Assembly: GCA_021464245.1 (NCBI GenBank)
Contig: JADCRB010000151.1
Coordinates: forward strand, 1,224,947-1,288,946
DNA: 64,000 nucleotides
Reading direction: 5' to 3'
Source: Carallia brachiata
Taxonomy: Eukaryota; Streptophyta; Magnoliopsida; Malpighiales; Rhizophoraceae
The translations under genes were made by a program, and so were the position numbers. Below, piece by piece: positions 16,511-27,192 of this stretch; position 1 is the first letter of the stretch; every line of letters starts with the position of its first letter. Below the pieces are notes generated by a model that saw only the letters and a list, made by a program, of their open reading frames with translations, was not told the origin of the DNA and searched no databases.

Positions 16511-16613
16511 CGACAAGTCGGTGGGCGGAGAAATCCGGCCGTAAATCAAATTCCGAGAGATAAGTCGGGTGAGTGCAGGAGATATCTTATCTCCGCCGTC
16601 CACCGACAAGTCG
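16511..16613. repeat. imperfect GC-rich inverted repeat with duplicated GAGATATCTTATC
   Basis: CGACAAGTCGGTGGGCGGAG at 16511-16530 pairs imperfectly with the complement of CTCCGCCGTCCACCGACAAG at 16591-16610 and the following TCG. Between and beyond the arms, GAGATATCTTATC occurs twice, about 35 bp apart; CTTATC is the reverse of the I-box GATAAG. The element sits about 0.2 kb from the candidate start of the minus-strand hydrolase gene, so it may be promoter DNA or a mobile-element remnant. Confidence 0.5.
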
Positions 16614-17530
16614 AGATATCTTATCTTGGTTCACCAAGTCAGCTGCCGACGAAGGGGAGATATAATTCTTTTTTGGTTTTTGGTTTTTGGTTTTTGTTTT
16701 TTGTTTTTTTTCCCCTTTGGGGGTTGTTGCTGGGGGAGGGGGGGAAGGTGGGGTGATGGGGGGGCTGCTGCTAATCAATTGGAAAGAATTTGCTGAATGG
16801 GAAAAATCTTCAAGCCAGAGGTCACAGGGAAAGAATCTTTGCTTTTGGGAATTTTGGTTGCTGCCATACATACATACATTACATTGGTAGGCGTAGGGAG
16901 TTTGTGGCGAGGACGAATCCCTATTTATATATACACATTCTCAACAAAGAAGAAGAAGAAGAAGAAGAGTGAGCAAGAGAAGAAAGAAAGAATACACCTT
17001 CCGATCCCATTCCCATCCCATCAATCCAAAGTTCAGACAGAAGGGAAATTAATAGATTTATTTTATATTGCATCGCAGGGCGGCAACAACAAACACAGCC
17101 TCCGCCTCCGACTCATTCAGTGACTGAGTGGACAAGCGGAAGGCGAAGAAGACGAAGACGAAGACGAAGTAGGTACTCGCCACTCTCCTCATTCGATGAT
17201 AAGAGATAGGGAAAGAAGAAAAATCGAAGTTATTATGGTAGAATTATAGCCTAAATGAAGAAATCGATTCCATCCTATTAACACACACACACACACACCC
17301 ACCGACGGAGAGACAGACTCACCGGATCTTTCTTGATCTCAGCTTTAACTCAGCCCAAAGGCAGAAAGCTCCCTGAAGCCTCAATCGGCGGTGCTCTCTT
17401 CACTCTATCAAAGTTGTAACGTATTATTCCTCTGCTCCCCCGACTCCAAAGCCTCTGGTCTTGTGAAGTTATGTATCGGCTGAAGTCCGTAGCCGAGCGA
17501 AGTGGTATGTGGGCTTAAAACACATTTGGG

Positions 17531-17560
17531 CAGTCCAGTCCAGTCCAGTCCAGTCCAGTC
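17531..17560. repeat. CAGTC pentamer array (6 copies)
   Basis: Six perfect head-to-tail copies of CAGTC. A shorter run of the same pentamer occurs near 56460. It is a simple tandem repeat with no coding context. Confidence 0.9.
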
Positions 17561-19461
17561 CACTTGAAAGAAGATCAGTCCTTGTTCATGCAATAATCAC
17601 TTACATTAATTAAAACACTTTTACACCAACAACAACATCGACCACGGATGAACCATTAAAACACTTTTACACTTTGGTAGGCCCTTTTTATCTTCTCAGG
17701 CCGGCGCCGGATTGAATAGGCACTCTGGACTGGAGGAGCCCTCTCTAGTTCCCTCCCTGTATTCTCCTCCGAAGAGAGCGTAAACTTTTCATTTCAATAA
17801 TTCTCTTCGCAGCCAACTGATTTCTCATTGTGACTTTCGTTACTAGTCCTGATTATCCACACCACTATCTTTCAATTATTCCTTCCAAGGAAGACTTCGT
17901 TGTATTTACAGCTCTTTAATAAAAAAATATATATGTAAATACTTGGCAATTGATTGGATCTATCAAAAAAGTGAAACCTCAATTAATAATTTGCTTGTTT
18001 GTCAAATGAAGCTCTTATCATGATCATATATATATATATAATTAAAGAGAGAGGACACAAGCGCTGATGGTCGGCAAAACTCAAAAAAAGATCATTCCAT
18101 TTACACTAACATGTCCCCGGCCCAGCTTCCATCTTTGTGTTCTTTAGGATCAATTGATTAGGGGGTGCATGAAATCTAGAATCCAGTAATTTAGCATTAC
18201 AAACAATGAACAGTGAATTTTGTCAATTGCAGCAATGAGCCCAAGTTCCAACTACTTTAAAGGAAATTCACTGCTAAAAAGAAAAAAAGGAAAAAAAAAA
18301 AAAGAGAATTCAACTAGAAGGATGACATATATACTTAAAGCTTCAGAATGTAACGTGCATCAGCGAAACACATGATCGGCTGAGAAAGTATACAAGTTCC
18401 GTGGAAGTGATGAAAACGGAATACCGATCGAGGACTAATTCCATGTAGAATATGTAATAATACTACATATACTACTACTTACGGCAAGTTCAAAAAGTCC
18501 ACCAGTTTTGGCGAACCAGAATGTTTTGTCTCTTAACGATTCGTCGACTATTATTCTTTCAAAGTTCAAATCCATCTAACAAAATTAAGCAAATAGAAAG
18601 GCAGGAATGTAGCACAGCCCTCTTCCTAATCTTCGCATGTCATCTGCAGCCAATTTTGGAAACAAAGGAACTCACTTAGCGTACTTGAATTGAAGAGAGA
18701 GAGAGTGTATGTTTGTGTGTGATATTGAATTCTAAAGATCTGTCACGTTTATAACAAACGGATTTTTGAATCAAATCTATCAGCAATACAATTATAACAG
18801 ATCTAAAGAAGATGGGATGAAGAACTCACATCTGTCGGCCATCCAACAGACATATACATGTCCAAGCCAAATTTCTATGCAACAAAAGATCCAAGAAACT
18901 TCCAAAAGGCAATGTTCAACAGTCAAATTTGACAATTCCTTGTACGGGTAAAGAATAATATTACTTGTGTTATGTATAAAGCATAATACGTGGCTAGGAA
19001 TTCACCTAAATCTTTCGTACGTACGTAGAATTCCTATAAATAAGAGGTAGGTCACAGGTGGTGAAAATAATCAAGCCCAAGAAGGAGGCCAATCAAGCAA
19101 TTAATCAAGTGAAAACAGGAAAAACAAATCAATTCGGCAAAGTTTATCTCCCTCTGTTACTCTGTCGAACACATCCCAAAATTCAACGGAGATAAATCCC
19201 CCACAACAGGTTGGATATTTAGAGATATTCAATGAAGTATCAGACATCGTTTATATATGCAATGCTACCTATAATTGTTCATATAACTCAAACCAATCAA
19301 TTAATGACGGTAATTCATTCAATATTAAGAAATAAGCAATTGCATATCTTCTCCCCTTAATTTATAGAAAGTAGCAGAGGTAACCGTGATATGCTTGCTT
19401 TTCTCTCTGAGAAAAGGGTGTTCTGATGTCCAACTATAGACTTATGATGGAAGGCAAAATC

Positions 19462-20345
19462 TTACACTAGTTGTAGAGCGGTGTGATCTTGGGGATAGTA
19501 TTGGTGATTTGGTTCCAGGAACGTAACAGGCAGGAAATTACAATCATATGCCCGTGAAGGCGCCGCCTCATACACAGATCTTGGAGGCATCAGCCTTGTT
19601 TGCTGCTGCTGCTGCTGCTGCTGCTGTGGCTCTTGTGCCCTCTCTGTTTCAGCTATCTGCGCCATCAAACGCTTGCTTTAATTTACTAGGATGGATCTAT
19701 TAATATGTAGTTGTCAGTTTTTCCACTTTTTCAAATCATAAGAAATTAACATAACATTATTGATCGAGTGAGAGAGTAGGAGCAAGAGAACGACACCTTA
19801 GCTCGGAGAAACGTGTTATCATTTTGCAGCTCAATCTCCTGCAACATGCATGTAATCATGTATACGACATGTATTACGTACTCTCTTAATAATTACCTCA
19901 ATATAGATCCTCAGAGTTTCATTACAAGTCTTATAGTTAGTTTACGTGCATGCCAAAATTCTATGGTGTAGCAAATCTCAGGGTAAGACCGAGTTGAGTT
20001 GAGGACTAAGGAGCTAATTAATTGGATAAAAGCCAAGAGACCATTCCTGCTAAATAAGAAATGGCTTAATTCTGCATAAGTTCATGCAGACCTCGTCGGA
20101 ACTCCTATAGTTCATTCTAACATGTTCATAATAGACGTGAATAACAAGGAAAGAGCTGTGTCAATAATTAAATTTTACGGGTTATATATTTTGGCAACGA
20201 TCATATTTGGGAAGGAGCTATATGGGTATACAATGCTAAACTAATTGATGTATAGTACAGGAAACAAGTCAGATTTACCCACCCTCTTCTGCATATACTC
20301 GATTTCGGCAATTAGCATCTCATTCTGGCAATTTTAAAAAACAAA

Positions 20346-20376
<31 letters not shown>

Positions 20377-21663
20377 GATCATATATATCAGCCTAAATCA
20401 AGGATTAGACAACTAAATAAATATGCGGGACAAATGTCAGTGCTTCATTTGAAAACAAATTCTCACGATGAATCCCAAGGTTTGGTGCATAATACTCAAA
20501 TATAAATACCTTTTTGGACCTAATTCTGCTGATTCCTTTCTCTAATCTGCCCTCCAAGTTCTTGAGTTCCTTGAAGGTCAAGGAGCTGAGGGACTCGCCC
20601 ACAATATGCCTAAAATATAAACAGAATTTCTTCGTTATATATAAAGATTTTCTTGCACTTCACATTATTATATGAATCTAAATTTGAATCTAGAGGTGCA
20701 AATACACACGCGCGTGCACACACATATATGAGAGACTTACCTATTAGAATTTTGAAGTTCCTGTATTTGTCTGCGTAGTTTGGAAGCTTCTTGTTGGTAG
20801 AACTGACGAGGCCATTTACCAGACCAATAGTTTCAACATAGTTAGATATGAAACACATACACATGAGCACGTAGGACCGATGAGCGTCTAAAAACATTTG
20901 TAATGGTCGAGACCATAGTGAACTTGTGCAAAAATGGATCAATTAACAAATAAGATGAAGAGATTACGAGACCAAGTGGGGCATCTTAATTAGGACGTAA
21001 GTATTATGAATATGTTGAGTAAAGATTTTTACAACATACACATGAATATGTATTATGCATTAAATATCAATAAGTTACTTACTTGTGTATTCAATTCAGA
21101 AGCGGCTACTGGGTTCGAGGAGTCCGCATTCGCTCTCTTATACCTCTCAATGGTTGCTCTTGCACTGCCCAAAAACATACAGTTTTGTGTTCTGTTGTAA
21201 TAAGCTTATGTATATACATCAATTAAGGTCGACTCCTTCGTAAGTAGTAGAAGAGTAAAGATAGTACAAGATTTGGAGGACAGAATTGAGATCTCAAAAA
21301 GAATGTATATACCATAATTACACAATAATAAAAGAGAGAATCATTGTGATTGTGATCACATTACATAGAACCATATTTTGGCACTTATGTGAATATTAAC
21401 CCGTAACATCTTATATATTGATTTTAAATTTGTTATATGAAAAGTAAAATATAAGATTTTCTTGGGGTTTCTTTTGTGATACCGGCCCTTGAACTCTTGA
21501 CCTTAAATATGGTCCACGAGCTGCCATCAAGGCAATTTAAGGGTGATAAAAATAAAAGATTTCTAAACTCTTAGATGTGTTTATAGAAGAAAAAAGGATA
21601 GATAAAAAAAATAGAGAGAAAAGAATTAATGTTTATATCAGAAAAATGTTTTTACATGGAGAA

Positions 21664-21701
<38 letters not shown>

Positions 21702-24700
21702 CTAATTTTAGTCCCTAGCCCACCTGCCAACTTTGGGAGATGAATTATTGATTTTTCTACAACTTTTACTAAATGATACGGAGGGTAAAATTGATAGTTT
21801 TATCCACATTATTTTTCTTCTTTATAATTTTTTGCTCTTTTCTAAAAGAAAAAGTATTGATTTTTCTTCCAAATAATATCTTTTTTAAACACTTCCTCAA
21901 AAAAAAAAAAAAATCTTTTTAAACGCAAAAGAGGTTTCGCATTTCCAATTTTTCTCTTCCTTTATTTTTCTCTATCCATATTCCCAACTAGAATATAAAA
22001 AAGAGAGTTCAATTTCGTACATATGCCCTCGTACGCAAATAGTATATATATCAAATATACTTTTTGTGATGAATTTGATTATTTCTACAATAACGTTTAT
22101 TATTTTTATGATAAAAAATTACTTATTAATTTCTTATATCATATTTATCAATATTATTATAAAAATAAATAAGTCCATCATAATATGTATACTTAATATA
22201 AATATTAAACTATTGATACCAAACTTTTTTTTTTTGTAAAAAAGAACACACACACACACATCTATTTAATTAGTATAAAAGAGAAGTTTAGATAGAGTTT
22301 CCCCTTAATCCATGCTGTATATTTAATCATTAAATAAAATTGCAACCGACAATTACTAATATTAATAGTAGTCAATGAAGTAAGAAATTAATGGTAATTA
22401 ATTGATAATTATGGGAGCATTAACATCAGTTTTTCTCCTTGCATACATGTATTAAAATTTAATATTAATAATAACCGAAATTGAAATTAATTATTATAAC
22501 TAGCAATTATGCGAGCATTAAACAAAATCATAACCGATAATTTTTAATATTAATAATGGTCAATGTGGCAAATAATTAATGGCAATTAGTTAACAATTAT
22601 GCGAGTATTAACGGCATTTTTTTGTCCTTCCATACATGTATTAACATTTAATATTTATAATAACTGAAATTGACATTAACTATTAATAATAACTAAATTT
22701 GAAAACTTACTTGCTATATAAGTGAGTGGGATACTGTTTGGACCTTACAAGATAAATTGAATTGAACAATAAAATTACACATAAGTTGTAATCTTTCACA
22801 ATTTCAGGTAAAATTACATGTGTAATTATTTCCCATTTAAATTCTATGTATAATTGTTTCACTATTCATTTGAATTGTAACGATGGAAATAACTTATTTT
22901 TATCTATTTATTTTTCCAAATACAGATTATGGAATTCCAATTGCTCACAAATCATCCAAAGTGTGTGGAAGTTTGGACATATTACAACTTTATATGGGGA
23001 GGAAAGGTAAGCGGCTTCTGTCCTGGAGCATAAGGATTGCCGACAGTTGCGAAAATGACCTATGAATGTAGGGTTAAACTGATGAGACGCGAAAAATTAA
23101 AAATGGTGAGATGCAGTGTTGTACATATTGGGATGTTTTAAAAGCATGATCACGTTATAAAATTTGAAATTATTATTGTCTTCTCACAGTTTTTAGGAGG
23201 AATTAAGTGGCATGCAAGTAAAAATTTACTAAAATTTAGAATTATTAGAATTATTTTTATTAGATTTGTTAAATAAAAAAATATTCGATGGTATGCTTTA
23301 ACTAAATTAATAAAGTTATAATTGAGTGTATAGAGAAATTTCAGCGTATTTTTTACCATTTATTTGAGGTTAAAGATAAAATAAGAATTATAATTTTATT
23401 AATTAAATTTTAATACATAAATTTTTAAAAAAATTAAATAAAAAAAATTTTATAATTCGCGCGAAGTGCAGGAACATTCTTAAAAAAATATATATATATA
23501 TATATATAAAAAACGAGGCATGTGAGGTTGCAGACAATTTAAATCTGATGACAGAGAGGACTTCAGGCAAAGCTAAAACTGTTGTCAAACCTTAATTTTG
23601 TCGAGCCGCTGATTGGCTGTCTCTGCCAAGCTGGCAGAAAGTCGGACGATGCGACTGGGTGGAGTACTAACTTTGCCACGAGCTATTACCCAATTGCACG
23701 AAGTGTAATTATGACTGATGATTTTTATAATAAAATTAATAAAATTTATAAAAAAAATAATTTTTAATTTTTATTAAAAAAATTATTAATTTTATTATAT
23801 TTAACACATCAATAAATTAACACATTAAAAATGAGTATATCTATTAGTGCTCAAACTGAAATTAATATTGCTCCTCCCTCTCAGTGTTGTTAGTTTATTA
23901 GTTTAGTTTGCGTTAGGGTTTAGGATTTAGAATTTGAGATTTAGGCTTGCATTGTTTTAGAGAGGTAGAAACATTTCCAATTAGCTTGTATCTATTTTCA
24001 AGTCTGAGGTCAACCAGTAACTGTAATGTATCACCCCGGCTCAGCCCTCTCCTCCACGCACTCTGACTTTCCACTTCAAAGTCTCCATCTATTAAGATTT
24101 ACTCTTTCTTTAGTTTTTTGTTTTTGATTTTTGTTTTTTTTTTCAAATAAAAAATTGAAAATGGGCTCTAATTAAAGATGACTAGCTTGTTTGACAAGGA
24201 TGGAAAAGGAAAATAAAAGAAAAAAAATTAAAGTCAACAAAATTATTATTACTATAATATTTTTTCATAACTTTTTTTTTCATTTATTTTTCACCAATCA
24301 AAATAATTAATTTTTACTTTTTCTCTCATAAATTATTTTTTTTTTTCACAACTTTCTATTAATTATAATATTATAATTACCATACTTTTTTTTTATTTAC
24401 ATTTTTTACCATTTTTTATCCATTCAAATCGCACTAAACGGGTGGTATTGAAAGTATCCATATACATGTGTATGAATGACACCACCAACCTCCATTGTCA
24501 GATGGAAGCGAGCAACTACTGAAAACCGTATATATGTGACGTGACCAAAGATTCGCAAGCCATAGCTTCATTAAAAAAAAAAAAACAGAGAGAGAAGAAA
24601 CCCTAACTTAGCTACATGACTTTTTGTCCTCATTTTCCTTGTGTTGTACCCAATTTAATTTACTCCAGTATTTGTCGAGACGGATAAAACTGAACATCAC

Positions 24701-25849
24701 TCCTCACGAATCAACAATGATGGAGAAGGAGAAATTTAGACGTCTAATTGAGATTGCTTTAGAGCATGGAGGTTTATTTGGAATTGAAAACCTAGTCGGT
24801 CGACTAGACTATTAATTTCTAGAATATTCCAAGGGGATAAAATTGGAGTGATCGAGGACTTAATTGAGGAGGTAAATTAGCAGAGGCAAATACCTATAAT
24901 AAGAAACCCAGTATAGTATAGCGGTAGGCTGCGAGCACTTGACTTTTCACATAATTAACCTCGTTGCATTAATTAGAGAGTGATTGAGGATGCTTTTCGA
25001 TGGATGGGAGACGCCCCTCTCTCTTTCTTTAGGCTGGGAGATGACATGTGACGAGCAGCGTGGGAGTGACAGAGAGGGTGGAAACTAGGAAGAGCAAAGA
25101 TGCATAGCAGCTGTGGTAGAGAGCTGCTTTCATACAAACTGCAAATGAGTCTTCAAAACCTAACCCTGTTAGGCTGTTACCCCAATCATACATATACGCA
25201 CACAATTATACATAATCACTAATGTTTGTTTCTCTTTACAACTAGCTACTCCACCGCTACCTTCTGTGCATTTCTTCTATCTATAAAATTAAAAATTAAT
25301 AAAAAAAAAAATCTAAAAGGCCTGCGCGGATGACCAAATTAAAGAAGAAAGACAACATCGATTCACAACCAAAACTCACAGTCATCTACACGTGTAAAAT
25401 TAAAAGAAAAAAAAAAAAAGAACACAGCAAAACCAAAAAAAAAAAAAAAAAAAGATTTCAAAATGGAAAGCGCAAACAAACGGTGAATCTTTGATATCAG
25501 AAGAAGAGAAATTTGAATGAAAGAACATTATTAGACACCACCATATGTATATATATATATAATCAAGGTAATTAAGAGCAAATGAATTAATGGCATAATA
25601 ACAAATAATGAACCTGTTGTTGGCATACTCATAGAGGCGGCCCCGGCTGGAAAAGATAATAAGAGCAATCTCAGCATCACAGAGCACAGATAATTCGTAG
25701 GCCTTCTTCAGCAATCCGTTGCGGCGCTTGCAGAAGGTGACTTGCCTATTTGTGCTGCTTTCGATTCTTCTGATCTCTACTTTGCCCCTTCCCATTTTCC
25801 GCTCGCTCTGCCAGTGGGAACTGGAGCCTTCCGTCTCTTGATGATGCAT
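19462..25849 (-). CDS. SHP2: MADS-box transcription factor, AGAMOUS clade, SHATTERPROOF/PLENA type
   Basis: Type II (MIKC) MADS protein; C-class factors specify stamen/carpel identity and, for SHP genes, valve margin and ovule development. Exons (complement): 25614-25849, 21083-21164, 20741-20802, 20510-20609, 20283-20324, 19797-19838, 19462-19656 (759 nt, 252 aa), the usual AG-clade exon sizes. An 18-residue N-terminal extension precedes [21 protein letters not shown] lies three codons before the first ATG. MADS domain about 19-76, K domain from [12 protein letters not shown] to SRIRSKK, C-terminal motif ending TALQLV. The ATIERYKR and [20 protein letters not shown] signatures favour the PLENA/SHP side over AG proper, and Arabidopsis gene order agrees. 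Odd points: nine consecutive Gln after the K domain, and divergent residues such as [20 protein letters not shown]. In a species without the Brassicaceae duplication it would be co-orthologous to SHP1 and SHP2. A noncoding first exon upstream is likely but not placed. Confidence 0.92.
19601..19626 (-). repeat. CAG-type repeat encoding a polyglutamine tract in the MADS protein
   Basis: A run of CTG/TGC triplets on the plus strand reads CAG on the coding strand and gives nine consecutive Gln between the K domain and the C-terminal AG motifs (ERAQEP, then Q9, then TRLMPP). As I recall them, SHP/AG proteins usually have only two or three Gln here. Confidence 0.9.
20342..20376. repeat. (AAAT)n microsatellite in an intron of the MADS-box gene
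   Basis: Eight or so near-perfect AAAT units lie just upstream, in gene orientation, of the 42-nt exon 20283-20324. Confidence 0.85.
21667..21697. repeat. (AG)15 microsatellite in the MADS-gene intron
   Basis: A perfect run of about fifteen AG units inside the long intron of the MADS-box gene. Confidence 0.9.
22328..22703. repeat. 188-bp tandem duplication in the MADS-gene intron
   Basis: Two diverged head-to-tail copies start at CATTAAATAAAATTG (22328) and CATTAAACAAAATC (22516). They share ordered blocks: CCGA(C/T)AATT, TAATATTAATA, GTCAATG, AATTAATGG, AATTATG(G/C)GAG, CATACATGTATTAA, and TTAATATT followed by ATAATAAC. Corresponding sites are 188 bp apart in both copies, for example TTAATGG at 22388 and 22576. 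The second copy ends near 22703. Confidence 0.85.
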
Positions 25850-27154
25850 GATTAATTAGGTTTCTGAATTTCCGTGGTTGCTGCCTGAGGAAATTTTTGC
25901 AACCATACATATAATTAACTTAACCACTAACCCCACAATATATAATATCTCGGATATGGCTTTCTTTATTTATTCTGTTACTTTAATTAATTATATAATT
26001 AATTAGCATGGGCGCGGACTATATATGGAATGACTACTACTTAATTTAGTCTCTAATTTGGACAATCAAAAGAAGTGAGGAGGAACATGATGAAAGCAAA
26101 TTGGAAACACGAAATTAGAGTCAAGACTAGCTGGAACTGGAATATTAAATTAATTAAGCTTATGTCGTGTGGTTTTTGTTTGCGTTAGATTTGGAGGACT
26201 GACCTTGAAGAAGAACCGCGCGAGATGGAATGGAGAAATTGAATGAAAAATTTTCTTGATTTCTCTGGCTTTCTCTCTCCACCCCCAACCCACCTGATTT
26301 TAGGTCATCCTCAGCATTAGTGGAGTTGCATAAAATGGATATGGGTCGCTCCTGCCGATACATATTTATAGCACATAATAGACCCTTCAACCAATAACCC
26401 AGCAGTGACCTGCAGCACAAATTTAAGGGCAAAACTTGAAAACTTGAGACTTGAAAAATGAACTGTATGAGAGAGATGATGGTTTATTTTTACTTTTTAG
26501 GACAATTTTACTTTCTATAAAAGAGTCTTTGTCTCTTATTTTATCCTGTTTACTTTCTATATGTAGCCCTAATAGCACCCGACCTAAATATAATTTGTGT
26601 CCGTCACGCGAATATATTTTTTTTGATTTAGAAATCTATAAAATTATATGGGTCCATACCTGAAAATTATCTTGTGCAATGATGGTGAAGAAAAAGTTAG
26701 ATAAAGAGAACAGAAAGAGAAAGGCTCGTTTACACTCCGAGGCATAATGATAATAATATAACCGTCCATCAATTTCTTCACAGTTTTTCTCCTTTAACAG
26801 AAGGGGAAAAAAACGTCTTTTTTTTCTTCTTTCGGGTATGGAAAAAAGAGAATGTGTCAATGGGGAAAGGCTCTGTTGCAAAGTTACTGCTAACTGTGTA
26901 AATATTGAATAATTAATGGCGTAAAACCAGTGAGAACCTATATGCGTTGCTTGCTGTCCCAAGGAACTCCCTATTGGTGTTTCGTACCTGAAAGAAAAAA
27001 AAAAGTAAAGGTTTGCAGTCCTTATTGCTTTTAGATCTTAATGTTTGATGTATTCTAGCTAGGCTGCAATATGGAAGCAAATTCAAAAGGGAATGATACC
27101 TTTACCTTCCCTTCCATGCTTCGCCTCTAGTCGTAATGGTTGAAATAATCCACT

Positions 27155-27192
<38 letters not shown>

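Larger units (their letters stand above)
16376..19461. other. intergenic region upstream of the hydrolase gene and downstream of the MADS-box gene
   Basis: No protein-like frame is present. Towards the hydrolase gene there is a GC-rich imperfect inverted repeat (16511-16613), purine-rich tracts including (GAAGAC) units near 17140-17168, an AC run near 17281-17298 and a CAGTC array (17531-17560). The purine/CT-rich block at about 16.9-17.4 kb could hold untranslated leader sequence of the hydrolase gene on the minus strand. The part from about 17.9 to 19.4 kb is AT-rich with no recognised content beyond the likely MADS 3' untranslated region. Confidence 0.45.
21165..25613 (-). other. long regulatory-type intron of the MADS-box gene
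   Basis: This 4.4 kb intron follows the MADS-domain exon, the same place as the large intron of AGAMOUS-clade genes that holds enhancer sequences. It has clean borders (AACAG|GTTCAT on the donor side, GGGCAG on the acceptor side). Visible candidate motifs are CCAATCA on the plus strand at 24294-24300 and on the minus strand at 23610-23616, CCATTGT (LEAFY-type CCANTGT) at 24492-24498, and TTAATGG (WUSCHEL-type) at 22388-22394 and 22576-22582. It also contains a GA microsatellite (21667-21697), a 188-bp tandem duplication (22328-22703) and poly-T-rich AT DNA near 24.1-24.4 kb. No nested gene is supported. Confidence 0.75.
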
